DNA from: Rickettsia typhi | GTDB lineage: Bacteria > Pseudomonadota > Alphaproteobacteria > Rickettsiales > UBA1997 | Reading direction: 5' to 3' | Assembly: GCA_945865905.1 (NCBI GenBank) | Contig: CAMBFC010000010.1 | Coordinates: forward strand, 1 to 47,137 | Length of the DNA: 47,137 nucleotides | Shown here: positions 15,867 through 24,971 of the stretch, piece by piece | Layout: each line of letters opens with the position of its first letter | Position numbering within the stretch: the first letter of the stretch is position 1 | Program-made: the position numbers and the translations under genes | Notes under the pieces: model-generated | Database searches by the model: none | The model's input: only the letters and a program-made list of their open reading frames with translations | What the model was told of the DNA's origin: nothing

Positions 15867-18140
15867 CTATCCTTTTATTTTATCGGTTGCTGCAATTGCG
15901 GCAATATTTAAAATATCATTTACTGATGAGCGCATAGTTATAATTTGCACTGATTTTTCAAATCCATCAAGAATTGGCCCTACAACCGTGCAGTTTCCAA
16001 CCTCTTCTAACAATTTTGTGGCAATGCTTGCCGAATGCAAACCGGGGCAGATCAAAATATTTGCTGGCGCAGTCAAGCGACAGAAGGGATATTTTGACAT
16101 TTTATCCATGTTAAGAGCAACATCTGCAGTCATTTCGCCATCATATTCAAAATCTACCTTCATTTCATCAAGCAACTCAACAGCGCGTTTAACACGGCTC
16201 GATTCAGTTTTTAATGCGCTACCAAAATTTGAAAATGATAAAAATGCTACGCGCGGTTCATAGCCAAGGCCACGAACTTTTTCTGCGGTTTGCAAAGCGA
16301 TATTCACTAAATGTTCGGAAGATGAAAGCTCGGAGCAGGCAGTGTCAGAAACAAAAATTGTGCGGCCCTTAGAAACAACCATCGAAATGCCCAAAACAAT
16401 TTTGCCTTTTTTGTTTTTAATCACTTGCCAAATATCAGTAAGTGATTTGCGATAGCCGCGAGTAAGGCCTGTAACAAGAGCATCGCCATCGCCACATGCT
16501 AACATTGACGCGGCAAAAATATTGCGATCGTTTTTTACCATTCGCAAACAATCAGAATGAAGCACGCCGTTGCGCTGTAGCTTGGTGTAAAGGTAATCAG
16601 CGAATTTGTTATTTTCATCCGAGATTGAAGCGTTATAAATTTTGATGCCTTCTGGGTTGATATTGGCTTCTTTCATGTTCTCAAGAACACGTTTTTCTTT
16701 GCCAATCAAAATTGGTGTGCCATAGCCGTTATCGCGCCACATTGCTGCAACGCGGATGATTTCTGGTTGTTCGCCTTCAGCAAAAATCACTTTTTTAGGA
16801 GATCTTTCAAGCTTTTCAAAAATCATGCTCAAGCTGTTAACAGTAGGATCGCGGCGTGCTTGCAATTGTTTGCGATAAGCATCCCAATCGGTGATTGGTT
16901 TGCGTGCAACACCGGTTTCAACTGCGGCTTTAGCCACTGCAAGCGATACAACACTGATTAAACGAGAATCAAAAGGCGTTGGAATAATATAATGTTTGCC
17001 AAACTTCATTTCTCTGCCACCATAGGCTTTGCTAACTTCATCAGGAACATGTTCACGCGCGAGCTCAGCAATAGCATGGGCGGCGGCGATTTTCATTTCT
17101 TCATTAATTGTAGAAGCGCGCACATCTAATGCACCGCGAAAAATATAAGGGAAGCCCATTACATTATTCACCTGATTTTCATAATCACTACGGCCAGTAG
17201 CAACGATAGCATCATCGCGAGTAGAATGAACTTCTTCAGGAGTGATTTCTGGATCAGGATTTGCCATCGCAAAAATCACTGGATTTGGTGCCATTGATTT
17301 TACCATTTCTTTGGTAACTGCGCCTTTAACAGAGAGGCCTAAGAACACATCGGCGTCTTTCATTGCATCGGTCAAACTGCGGGCTTTGGTATCAGCTGCG
17401 TGAGCACTTTTCCATTGGTTCATACCTTCAGTTCGGCCCTTATAAATTGTGCCTTTAGTATCGCATAAAATTGCATTATCATGAGGCAAGCCCATCGCTT
17501 TAAGAAGCTCTAAACAAGCGATACCTGCGGCTCCAGCACCATTTACAACAACTTTTATATCTTTGAATTTTTTGCCAGAAATGTGCAAAGCGTTGATAAT
17601 GCCAGCGGCAGAGATGATTGCAGTGCCATGTTGATCATCATGAAAAACTGGAATATCCATTAATTCGCGCAATTTGCTCTCAATAATAAAACATTCTGGC
17701 GCCTTTATATCTTCTAGGTTAATGCCACCCCAAGTTGGCCCTAAAAATTTTACGGCATTGATAAATTCGTCAGCATCTTCGGTGCCAACTTCAATATCAA
17801 CCGAATCAATATCGGCAAAGCGTTTAAATAAAACTGATTTTCCTTCCATAACTGGCTTGCCAGCTAAAGCGCCAAGGTTTCCTAGGCCCAAAACTGCTGT
17901 GCCGTTAGAAATAACTGCGACATAATTGCCTTTAGAAGTATAGTCATAAGCTAAATCTGGGTTCTTCTGAATCTCCAAACAAGGCACCGCAACACCTGGT
18001 GAATAAGCAAGTGCCAAATCGCGTTGAGTGTTGAGCGGCTTGGTTGCATGCATCGCAACTTTTCCCGGTTGGCCTTGAATGTGGAACAATAGGGCTTCGT
18101 TTTCTTTGGTGGTTCTAGTATTATTTTGCTTAGTTGTCAT
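15867..18140 (-). CDS. maeB: NADP-dependent malic enzyme with phosphotransacetylase-like domain
   Basis: 757 residues, the usual size of MaeB-type fusions. The N-terminal malic enzyme domain (about 1-430) converts malate to pyruvate and CO2. It shows LALAYSPGVAVPC, TAVLGLGNLGALAGKPVMEGK, FHDDQHGTA (metal-binding acidic residues) and the NADP Rossmann segment VVVNGAGAAGIACLELL. The C-terminal domain (about 440-757) resembles phosphate acetyltransferase (KVIFAEGEQPEIIRVA, LICPGLHSASIATKLL); in this family it is thought to be regulatory, sensing acetyl-CoA. It feeds pyruvate from TCA malate, useful when carbon enters as proline or glutamate. The promoter must lie in the 113-base divergent gap with the amidase gene. 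Confidence 0.96.
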   Translation of the reverse strand: MTTKQNNTRTTKENEALLFHIQGQPGKVAMHATKPLNTQRDLALAYSPGVAVPCLEIQKNPDLAYDYTSKGNYVAVISNGTAVLGLGNLGALAGKPVMEGKSVLFKRFADIDSVDIEVGTEDADEFINAVKFLGPTWGGINLEDIKAPECFIIESKLRELMDIPVFHDDQHGTAIISAAGIINALHISGKKFKDIKVVVNGAGAAGIACLELLKAMGLPHDNAILCDTKGTIYKGRTEGMNQWKSAHAADTKARSLTDAMKDADVFLGLSVKGAVTKEMVKSMAPNPVIFAMANPDPEITPEEVHSTRDDAIVATGRSDYENQVNNVMGFPYIFRGALDVRASTINEEMKIAAAHAIAELAREHVPDEVSKAYGGREMKFGKHYIIPTPFDSRLISVVSLAVAKAAVETGVARKPITDWDAYRKQLQARRDPTVNSLSMIFEKLERSPKKVIFAEGEQPEIIRVAAMWRDNGYGTPILIGKEKRVLENMKEANINPEGIKIYNASISDENNKFADYLYTKLQRNGVLHSDCLRMVKNDRNIFAASMLACGDGDALVTGLTRGYRKSLTDIWQVIKNKKGKIVLGISMVVSKGRTIFVSDTACSELSSSEHLVNIALQTAEKVRGLGYEPRVAFLSFSNFGSALKTESSRVKRAVELLDEMKVDFEYDGEMTADVALNMDKMSKYPFCRLTAPANILICPGLHSASIATKLLEEVGNCTVVGPILDGFEKSVQIITMRSSVNDILNIAAIAATDKIKG

Positions 18141-18253
18141 ACATCTTTATTAGATTAAATTAAGGCTCATATGTTATTTGTTGAGAATTTAATGTCAAAA
18201 AACATTATTTAACCTTAAGTTTTGTTAAAAAAAATTAGAGAATAATATTTAGT

Positions 18254-19018
18254 ATGAATATAAATAAATCCAAAACATTTCGTGATTATTTTACAAAATC
18301 AAATATTGAGCGTAAAATTGATTTTTTAGTATTGCACCATGTAGAGGCTGATTCGGTCGATCATGCGGTGGCGCAGTTTGTTGAACATAAAGTTAGTTCT
18401 CATTTTTTGATTGATGAAAATGGCGAGATTTTTTCTTTAGTTGATGAAAATAATATAGCCTATCATGCTGGAATCAGCTATTGGCGTGGCTTTGAGAGGC
18501 TTAACCAAAATTCAATTGGTATTGAATTTATCAATTCGGCGCCGTTTTCTAAAAAATTTGAATCAGCGCAAATGCAGTCTGGTATTGAGTTATGCCGCTA
18601 TTTAATCGATAAATATAATATTGTTGCACAAAATATTGTCGGGCATTCTGATATTGCTTACAACTCTGAGGATGGCTTGTTAGACCGCAAGCAAGACCCT
18701 TCACATTTATTTGATTGGAAATTTTTTGCTCGTGCAGGTGTTGCGATTTTTCCTGAAATTTTTTTGTTGGGTGAGGGAGATAAAAAACTTTTTCAACTAA
18801 AAAATAAAGCGCCAGAAATTAAAAAAATCAAAGAAAAACTTGCACAATTTGGCTATAAAGTAAAAAACCAAAATGATGAGTTTGATTTAGAGATGCAGGC
18901 CTTGACAAGAGTTTTTAATCGGAGATTTAATCCTAGCAAATTTGAAAGCGATGCTGATTCTTGGTATTTGAGTTCGCAGATGATCCTAGATAAATTGACT
19001 AGTTTTTATCCAAAATAG
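18254..19018 (+). CDS. N-acetylmuramoyl-L-alanine amidase, AmpD/AmiD type
   Basis: 254 residues. Amidase_2 domain, about 20-165: the zinc site is His28 in LVLHH, His131 in VGHSDIA and Asp148 in RKQDPSHLF. Glu in the SIGIEFIN segment is also conserved. It cleaves the amide bond between MurNAc and the stem peptide. The C-terminal 80 residues (EIKKIKEKLAQFGYKV ... EMQALTRVFNRRFNP) match a small peptidoglycan-binding domain. No signal peptide is visible, which fits cytoplasmic recycling of anhydro-muropeptides. Its 3' end overlaps the convergent comF gene by 20 bases. Confidence 0.92.
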   Translation: MNINKSKTFRDYFTKSNIERKIDFLVLHHVEADSVDHAVAQFVEHKVSSHFLIDENGEIFSLVDENNIAYHAGISYWRGFERLNQNSIGIEFINSAPFSKKFESAQMQSGIELCRYLIDKYNIVAQNIVGHSDIAYNSEDGLLDRKQDPSHLFDWKFFARAGVAIFPEIFLLGEGDKKLFQLKNKAPEIKKIKEKLAQFGYKVKNQNDEFDLEMQALTRVFNRRFNPSKFESDADSWYLSSQMILDKLTSFYPK

Positions 19019-19757
19019 TATGCGCAATAGTTACGACGGTAATCTTTTTTGCTCCCGCTTTTTTTAATATCGATGCACAATTCTCTAGCGTTGCGCCAGT
19101 TGTAATCACATCATCAATCAACAAAATTGAACTATCTTTTATTCTATCGAGATATTTTTTATTTATCGCAAAAGCCCCCTGCAAATTTTTTGCCCTAGTT
19201 TTTTGATCCAACTTAACCTGCGCCGTTGTGTATCTAGTGCGCAGCAAAATATCAGGATAAAATTTTAAGCCATTTTTTTCGTCAGGCAAGTTTTGTAAAA
19301 TTGCTTTTGCCAATAAAATTGCTTGATTAAACTTCCGTTCTCGAAGCCTTTGTTTATGAAGCGGAACAGCAATTATCAGATTATAATTTTGTATCTCAGG
19401 CGCAATTTTCTGCCCAAGTATTTTGCCAAATTTTTTGCTCAAATTTGTACAATCGCGATATTTTAAATCGCCAACAATTTTTTTAAGCAAATCGCCATAG
19501 CGAAAAACTGTAATACTAGAATCATAAGAGGGCTTGGTTGTAAGGCATTTGACGCATAAAAGAGAATGGTTTTCTGTTCTTGCTTCAAATTCAGATATGA
19601 ATGGTTGAGAGCAGATTTGGCATTTTGGCTCAGTAATAAACTGCAATTTCTGCCAATCATCATTGCAAAATAAACCTTCGCAATCTATGATTTTGTTGCA
19701 TGCAAGGCATTTATTAGGAAAAATAATCCCAAGAATCTTTTTATAAAGTTTTTGCAT
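18999..19757 (-). CDS. comF: ComF family phosphoribosyltransferase-like protein
   Basis: 252 residues. The N-terminal zinc-finger region has CLAC near residue 18, CQIC and CVKC pairs. The C-terminal type I phosphoribosyltransferase fold has the PRPP-binding loop ILLIDDVITTGATL near 210-225. ComF/GntX proteins are needed for DNA uptake in competent bacteria, probably at the cytoplasmic step after ComEC, and are also widespread in bacteria not known to be competent. The 3' end overlaps the amidase gene by 20 bases tail to tail. The start faces a long inverted repeat. Confidence 0.92.
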   Translation of the reverse strand: MQKLYKKILGIIFPNKCLACNKIIDCEGLFCNDDWQKLQFITEPKCQICSQPFISEFEARTENHSLLCVKCLTTKPSYDSSITVFRYGDLLKKIVGDLKYRDCTNLSKKFGKILGQKIAPEIQNYNLIIAVPLHKQRLRERKFNQAILLAKAILQNLPDEKNGLKFYPDILLRTRYTTAQVKLDQKTRAKNLQGAFAINKKYLDRIKDSSILLIDDVITTGATLENCASILKKAGAKKITVVTIAHTILDKN

Positions 19758-19798
19758 TCTGGTGTTTTTGCTAAAAGTAAAATTGAAAAAAATAACCG

Positions 19799-19984
19799 AT
19801 TTTATTTCTCAAGGTTAATGAGGATAAAATAAGAATGAAAGTGCATGTCCTCTGAGCCGAGTTTTGATGGTCTACAGAAGTATTTTAGTTTAAAAAAGAT
19901 CAAGCCTAGACCATCACTGTCTGAGGAGCAGAGGACATGCACTTTCATTCTTATTTTATCCTCATTAACCTTGAGAAATAAAAT
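19799..19984. repeat. Long palindromic element A
   Basis: Perfect 56-bp arms at 19799-19854 and 19929-19984. An inner second stem pairs 19865-19874 with 19907-19916, leaving a loop of about 32 bases. Total 186 bp between the divergent comF and methyltransferase starts; the right end lies 14 bases from the methyltransferase ATG. One strand is an open frame throughout (ATG 19845 onward), as in palindromic elements that can insert in genes. No target-site duplication is obvious. RNA from either strand would fold into a very stable hairpin. It shares a core with element B at 29393. Confidence 0.9.
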
Positions 19985-19998
19985 TCAATATCAAACAA

Positions 19999-20742
19999 AT
20001 GAGCGAAATATTCGACCGCAAATTACTAAAACAAAACCAATCACGAAGCTCACAACAATTTAGTGAATATAATTTTCTATACCACGAAATCGCCACCAGA
20101 ATCGTAGAAAATCTAGAATTTTATTCACGCGATTTTGAAAGTTGTTTAGAAATTGAGGCGCGAGATGGCTATTTATCTAGCTTGATGCAGCAAGAAAAAA
20201 ACATCAAAAATATCCAAACAATTTGCGATGATAATCTTTCTCAATTTAAAAATGAAAGCTTTGATCTAATTTTTAGCAACTTAAATCTGCATCACATCAA
20301 CTCAGTGCCACAATTTTTGATGCAAATAAAAAACCTTCTCAAGCCAGAAGGAATATTCATCGCCAGTTTTTTCGGCGAAGAAAATTTATCACAATTACAC
20401 AAAACAATTTTTGAAGTTGAAAATAAAATTTATAACGGAATCTCGCCCCGCATGATTCCAACGATTGATGTTAAAACCGCCGCAATGTTATTGCAAAAGG
20501 CGGGATTTTTAAACCCAGTTTCAACCTTAGAGCGCGTTGAGGTTGAATATGAAAATCCACTAAAATTATTAAAAGATTTGAAAATGATGGGACAAGGCAA
20601 TATAATGCTCAAGCGCAGTCGCAAGTTTTTTACGCGTGGCTTTTTGCAACAGGTTTTGCAACAATATCACGATAGCTACCAAACCAATGATGGCAAGGTT
20701 GCAGCGACTTTTGAAATTATCACGATTATCGGATCTAAATAA
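19999..20742 (+). CDS. SAM-dependent methyltransferase, NDUFAF5/BioC-like
   Basis: 247 residues. Class I methyltransferase fold: CLEIEARDGYLSSLM stands where the SAM-binding motif I lies, and FDLIFSNLNLHHINSVPQ is motif IV. LLKPEGIFIASFFGEENL, SPRMIPTIDVKTAAMLLQKAGF and GKVAATFEIITIIG are the blocks shared by alphaproteobacterial and mitochondrial NDUFAF5 proteins, which modify an arginine of complex I during assembly. Motif I lacks the usual Gly-rich loop (EARDGY). Only 5 bases separate it from miaB, so the two are co-transcribed. BioC-like malonyl-ACP methylation is the alternative; no biotin genes are nearby. Confidence 0.82.
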   Translation: MSEIFDRKLLKQNQSRSSQQFSEYNFLYHEIATRIVENLEFYSRDFESCLEIEARDGYLSSLMQQEKNIKNIQTICDDNLSQFKNESFDLIFSNLNLHHINSVPQFLMQIKNLLKPEGIFIASFFGEENLSQLHKTIFEVENKIYNGISPRMIPTIDVKTAAMLLQKAGFLNPVSTLERVEVEYENPLKLLKDLKMMGQGNIMLKRSRKFFTRGFLQQVLQQYHDSYQTNDGKVAATFEIITIIGSK

Positions 20743-20747
20743 ATAAA

Positions 20748-22136
20748 ATGAAAAAACTTCACATCAAAACTTATGGTTGCCAAATGAATGTCTTTGATTC
20801 TGACCGAATGGAAGATTTAATGGTTGCAGTTGGATATAAAACCGTGCCTACAGCTGAAGATGCTGACATGGTTATTATAAACACTTGCCACATTCGCGAA
20901 AAAGCATCAGAAAAACTTTTTTCTGATCTAGGAAGATTGGTGCCATTCAAAGATAAAAAGCGCAAAAATGGCAGCGAGATGATCGTTGCGGTCGCTGGTT
21001 GCGTGGCGCAAGCCGAAGGTGAAGAAATTTTTCGTCGCGCTAAAGTTGTTGATATTATTGTTGGGCCAGAAAGCTACCAAACCTTGCCAGATCTAGTCGG
21101 AAAAGTTATTCGCGACAAGAAAAAACAAATAAATCTTGAATTTGCGCCAAATGATAAATTTGATTTATTGCCACAATCCAAAGCAGGAACAGGAGCCAGC
21201 GCTTTTGTTACGGTGCAAGAAGGTTGCGATAAGTTCTGCACTTTTTGCGTAGTGCCTTATACTCGCGGTGTTGAATATTCTCGCGAGGCTCACAAAATTT
21301 ATGATGATGCTTTGCGCCTTGTGGATAAAGGCGTCAAAGAGATTTATTTTCTTGGCCAAAATGTTAATGCCTATCATGGTTTAGATGTTGATGGATCCAC
21401 GACAACCTTGGCAAAATTGGTAGAAAAAATTGCCAAAATTCCACAAGTAGAAAGAATTCGTTACACCACTTCACACCCGCGCGACATGACTGATGAGTTG
21501 ATTGCGGCCCATCGTGATATTCCAAAATTAATGCCATTTTTGCATTTGCCAATTCAATCAGGATCAAACAATGTTTTAAAAGGAATGAATCGCAAACATA
21601 CTCGCCAAGATTATTTTAAAACTATTGAGAAGCTTAGAGAACAATGCCCTGATATGGGATTATCTTCAGATTTTATCGTTGGATTTCCTGGTGAAACTGA
21701 TCAAGATTTTGAAGACACAATGGATTTAGTGCAAAAAATTGGCTTCACGCAATGCTATTCTTTTAAATATTCACCACGCCCCGGAACCCCAGCTGCAGAG
21801 GCTAAAATTCAAGTTGAAGAAAAAATAAAAGAAGAAAGACTAGCTCGTTTGCAAAAATTATTAACCGAACAACAGTCAGCTTTTAACAACAAATTTAAAG
21901 GCTCAACAATGCCTGTTTTATTTGAGCGCGAAGCACCAAAATCAATTGGTGGGCGCAGCAAAAATTCTTCGGCTGAGGCTGCACAAAAATTTCAACTTTG
22001 GGGCAAAAGCCCATGGTTGCAATCGGTGATTATTGATGTAGAAAATGAAGATGTGGTACAAAAATATCTAGGACAAATCGCTCAAGTAAAAATCTTACAA
22101 GCTCGCCCCAGCAGCCTTGTAGGAGAACTTTTATAG
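20748..22136 (+). CDS. miaB: tRNA-2-methylthio-N6-isopentenyladenosine synthase MiaB
   Basis: 462 residues. The UPF0004 N-terminal domain (about 3-120) has the three Cys that hold the auxiliary cluster (Cys11 in TYGCQMN, INTCHIR, VAGCVAQ). The radical-SAM core has Cys160, Cys164 and Cys167 in CDKFCTFC with the typical VVPYTRG continuation. A C-terminal TRAM domain (about 380-462) follows. It adds a methylthio group to i6A37 of tRNAs reading UNN codons. It follows the methyltransferase gene by 5 bases and converges with the minus-strand secreted protein. Confidence 0.97.
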   Translation: MKKLHIKTYGCQMNVFDSDRMEDLMVAVGYKTVPTAEDADMVIINTCHIREKASEKLFSDLGRLVPFKDKKRKNGSEMIVAVAGCVAQAEGEEIFRRAKVVDIIVGPESYQTLPDLVGKVIRDKKKQINLEFAPNDKFDLLPQSKAGTGASAFVTVQEGCDKFCTFCVVPYTRGVEYSREAHKIYDDALRLVDKGVKEIYFLGQNVNAYHGLDVDGSTTTLAKLVEKIAKIPQVERIRYTTSHPRDMTDELIAAHRDIPKLMPFLHLPIQSGSNNVLKGMNRKHTRQDYFKTIEKLREQCPDMGLSSDFIVGFPGETDQDFEDTMDLVQKIGFTQCYSFKYSPRPGTPAAEAKIQVEEKIKEERLARLQKLLTEQQSAFNNKFKGSTMPVLFEREAPKSIGGRSKNSSAEAAQKFQLWGKSPWLQSVIIDVENEDVVQKYLGQIAQVKILQARPSSLVGELL

Positions 22137-22166
22137 AACTAACTTTTTGTGAATCAGTTTATAAAT

Positions 22167-22883
22167 TTATTGCGGCAATGGAATCATTGGAAAAGCGGGC
22201 TCTGCAGCTTTTGAAGCAGCGCCATTAGTGTTTCCAGCGTTGGCCTTATTCAATTGCTCTTGTTGTAAAAATGCTGGCGGAATTTTTATCTCTTCACTTC
22301 CTTCCGGAGTTCTCACCATTCCAAAATTGTTATTGCCTGAGTTATTTGCCGGAACATTTGTAATTGCAGAAGCTGGTGGTTGGTTTGGATTATCTCGTTG
22401 TGGCCCTGCTTGTGTTATAACATTTGGCGATTGATTTTGGCCAGCTCCGCCATTTGCCGCCGCTGGATTTTGTGCAGTATCTTTTTGTATATAAAGATTC
22501 TGTAAATAATTGCTCAAAGTGGGATCATTTTTAATTCTTTCTTGGCGCTCTTTAACTTTTGCTTCTAATAGTTTTTCTTTTTCAGCGCTTTCTTCATCAA
22601 AGATTTTTTTATAAGATATTATCGACATACATCTATCATCATGCCAGCAACGACCTTTGCCGCAGTCGCAGCCGTAGGTTATAGCGTTAGTACAGATTTC
22701 GTATTGATCAAATTTGCTTACACAATCATCGCCGCAACCATTGCCAAATTCGCGCCAAATTCCGTTATTTTCATTGCAAGTTTGACGATTATCAAATGAT
22801 GTATGGCGCACAGATTGCGCATTAGCAAAAGAAACTGCAAGTAAAAATGAAATTAACCAAATAAATTTTTGTGCAATTTTCAT
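22167..22883 (-). CDS. Secreted protein with Cys-rich head and Asn/Pro/Gln-rich tail
   Basis: 238 residues. A signal peptide ends at SFANA-QS, about residue 22. The mature N-terminus (about 30-90) has ten Cys (QTCNENNGIW, GCGDDC, CDCGKGRCWHDDRC), likely disulfide-linked. A charged helix follows (EKEKLLEAKVKERQERIKND), then a disordered region of about 100 residues rich in Asn, Pro, Gln and Ala. The opening CNENNGIWREFGNGC echoes the C-x3-G-x-W...C pattern of the giant protein at 40754, suggesting related extracellular modules. No named family is recognised. Confidence 0.75.
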   Translation of the reverse strand: MKIAQKFIWLISFLLAVSFANAQSVRHTSFDNRQTCNENNGIWREFGNGCGDDCVSKFDQYEICTNAITYGCDCGKGRCWHDDRCMSIISYKKIFDEESAEKEKLLEAKVKERQERIKNDPTLSNYLQNLYIQKDTAQNPAAANGGAGQNQSPNVITQAGPQRDNPNQPPASAITNVPANNSGNNNFGMVRTPEGSEEIKIPPAFLQQEQLNKANAGNTNGAASKAAEPAFPMIPLPQ

Positions 22884-22910
22884 TTGAAATTTTTTTGTTG
22901 AGAAACCTGT

Positions 22911-24011
22911 TTAAAGACAATTTTTTAACTCATTTAAAATTTCATCACCCATTTGTGAACAAGAAATTTTATCCTCTCCCAACTTAGCAATATCAGCGGT
23001 TCTAAGGCCTTTATTCAAAACATTTTCAATCGCTTTTTCAATCGCATCCGCTTCTTTTATATAGCCAAATGAATATCTAAACATCATTGCTAAACTAGAA
23101 ATTGTAGCAATTGGATTAGCAACATTGCGACCAGCAATATCGGGCGCTGATCCGTGGATTGGCTCATAAAGTGCATGCTGTTTTCCGTTGATTTTTGCTC
23201 CTAGTGAGGCTGATGGCAACATGCCAAGAGAGCCTGTCAACATTGATGCGGTATCAGATAAAATATCACCAAACATATTGCCAGTAAGCATCACATCAAA
23301 CTGTTTGGGATTGCGCACCAATTGCATTGAAGCATTATCAACATACATGTGAGAAAGTGCGATTTCGGGATAATCTTTTGCGCCAATTTCGGTGACAACT
23401 TCGCGCCACATTTCTGTAGTTTCGATTACATTTGCTTTATCAATTGAGCAAAGTTTTTTGCCGCGAATTTTTGCTAAATCAAAAGCAACGCGAGCGATTC
23501 TTTCTACTTCTATTGAGGTATAGGTCATGGTGTTAAAGCCTCGTCTGGTGCCATCTGGCAAGGTTTCTACGCCGCGTGGTTGACCAAAATATAAATCACC
23601 AGTAAGCTCGCGCACAATCATAATATCAAGGCCTTCAACCACTTCTCTTTTTAATGTTGAGCTATCAACTAAAGCGTCAAAAACTTTAGCGGGGCGCAGA
23701 TTGGCAAAAAGTTCTAGTTCTTTTCTGATGCCTAAAAGACCGCGTTCGGGGCGATGCTTATATTCTAAAACTTCCCATTTTGGGCCTCCAACGGCGCCAA
23801 GTAAAATTGCATCAGCGGCGCGTGCAAGTTTAAGGGTTTCTTCAGGGAAAGGTGTTCCAACCGCGTCATAAGCGCATCCACCAAGTAGAGCATTTTCTGT
23901 TTCAAATTTTTTATCAGTGTTTTTGCTAAAAAAATCGATTAGTTTTTTTGTTTGAAAAACTACTTCTGGACCGATTCCGTCGCCGCTGATTAATAATATT
24001 TTTTTCATCAT
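22911..24011 (-). CDS. leuB: 3-isopropylmalate dehydrogenase LeuB
   Basis: 366 residues. The third step of leucine biosynthesis: NAD+-dependent oxidative decarboxylation of 3-isopropylmalate. Typical motifs are [22 protein letters not shown], the Arg-rich [13 protein letters not shown] substrate segment, [13 protein letters not shown] (metal-binding Asp) and the NAD-specific [18 protein letters not shown]. The two N-terminal Met (24011 and 24008) are equally good starts. It is last in a minus-strand run pdxH-cyaY-leuB with gaps of 3 and 11 bases. No other leu gene is in the window. Confidence 0.97.
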   Translation of the reverse strand: MMKKILLISGDGIGPEVVFQTKKLIDFFSKNTDKKFETENALLGGCAYDAVGTPFPEETLKLARAADAILLGAVGGPKWEVLEYKHRPERGLLGIRKELELFANLRPAKVFDALVDSSTLKREVVEGLDIMIVRELTGDLYFGQPRGVETLPDGTRRGFNTMTYTSIEVERIARVAFDLAKIRGKKLCSIDKANVIETTEMWREVVTEIGAKDYPEIALSHMYVDNASMQLVRNPKQFDVMLTGNMFGDILSDTASMLTGSLGMLPSASLGAKINGKQHALYEPIHGSAPDIAGRNVANPIATISSLAMMFRYSFGYIKEADAIEKAIENVLNKGLRTADIAKLGEDKISCSQMGDEILNELKNCL

Positions 24012-24022
24012 GTTTTTTCGAT

Positions 24023-24325
24023 TTATTTAAATGTTTTTAGTTCGGCAAATAATTTATTTTTAAGCTCTTCACCCTTAGAGCTTAGCCATAATTCTTTCAC
24101 CTGATCAAAAGAAAAATAATTAGCGCCAGTTAATGGCGAAGAATACCAAATTTTTTGATTAGCGCTGTGACGATTTATCACATATTCTTGATCGTTTTTG
24201 TGTACCAATATTGTTAAAATACCATCAGAATATTCAACATCAAAAATTGAATCAGTGTCTTGTTTTTCAATGATATCTGCAAGTTCAATAAGAAAATTTT
24301 CTGATTGTTTGTAAAAATTTAACAT
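24023..24325 (-). CDS. cyaY: Frataxin homologue CyaY
   Basis: 100 residues, family length. Helix-sheet-helix frataxin fold: an acidic first helix ([25 protein letters not shown]) supplies the iron-binding face. [24 protein letters not shown] is the conserved sheet with the expected Asn-x-x-Gln-x-x-Trp and SPxxG motifs. It binds iron and regulates Fe-S cluster assembly by IscS/IscU in the cytoplasm. It sits 3 bases from the end of pdxH. Confidence 0.95.
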   Translation of the reverse strand: MLNFYKQSENFLIELADIIEKQDTDSIFDVEYSDGILTILVHKNDQEYVINRHSANQKIWYSSPLTGANYFSFDQVKELWLSSKGEELKNKLFAELKTFK

Positions 24326-24328
24326 AAA

Positions 24329-24922
24329 TTATGGATAAAGTTTAGTAACTTCCCAGCTATTGCCAGACTTGCTATAAAGGTCTCTTTGATGAATACGAAA
24401 TTCACCTTCTTGCCAAAATTCTATTTTTTGCGGAATCAGTCTAAATCCAGACCAAAAAGGAGGTCGCATTATATCTTGATCGGCAAAATTTTCGTTGATT
24501 TGATCCAATCTTTGCTTAAATTCTTCATCATTTTTCATACTACAAGATTGCTTTGAAGCCCAAGCCCCAATTTGACTGCCGCGTCTTCGCGAAGCAAAAT
24601 AATCGTCAGCTTCTTTGGCAGAAACTTTTTCTACTTCTCCTTCAAGTCGCACTTGCAATCCTAGAGCGCCCCAATAAAAGCACAAAGCAATATTTTTGTT
24701 ATGAGATAGTTCTTTGCCCTTACGGCTAGTAAGGTTAGTAAAAAAACAAAATCCGCGTTCATCAAATTTTTTTAGCAAAACCATTCTTGCAGAAGGATGC
24801 CCGTTTTCATCGACAGTGGCAAGACACATGGCAGTAGGTTCAATAATCTCAGATTTTGCATTTGCTTTTTTCAGCCATTCTGCAAAAATGTCAAAAGGAA
24901 TTTTGTGATCAACTATTTTCAT
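24329..24922 (-). CDS. pdxH: Pyridoxamine 5'-phosphate oxidase PdxH
   Basis: 197 residues. FMN-dependent oxidation of PNP/PMP to the cofactor PLP. Conserved blocks are ARMVLLKKFDERGFCFFTNLTSRKGKEL (FMN binding), ALCFYWGALGLQVRLEGEVEKV, SRRRGSQIGAWASKQS, and the C-terminal PPFWSGFRLIPQKIEFWQ with IHQRDLYSK (PLP and FMN contacts). It is the first gene of the pdxH-cyaY-leuB run; the promoter lies in the 49-base gap with the divergent Cox11-like gene. Confidence 0.96.
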   Translation of the reverse strand: MKIVDHKIPFDIFAEWLKKANAKSEIIEPTAMCLATVDENGHPSARMVLLKKFDERGFCFFTNLTSRKGKELSHNKNIALCFYWGALGLQVRLEGEVEKVSAKEADDYFASRRRGSQIGAWASKQSCSMKNDEEFKQRLDQINENFADQDIMRPPFWSGFRLIPQKIEFWQEGEFRIHQRDLYSKSGNSWEVTKLYP

Positions 24923-24971
24923 GTTTCATTTCAATAAGTTATTTTGGATGGTTTTAATTTTATAAATAATT

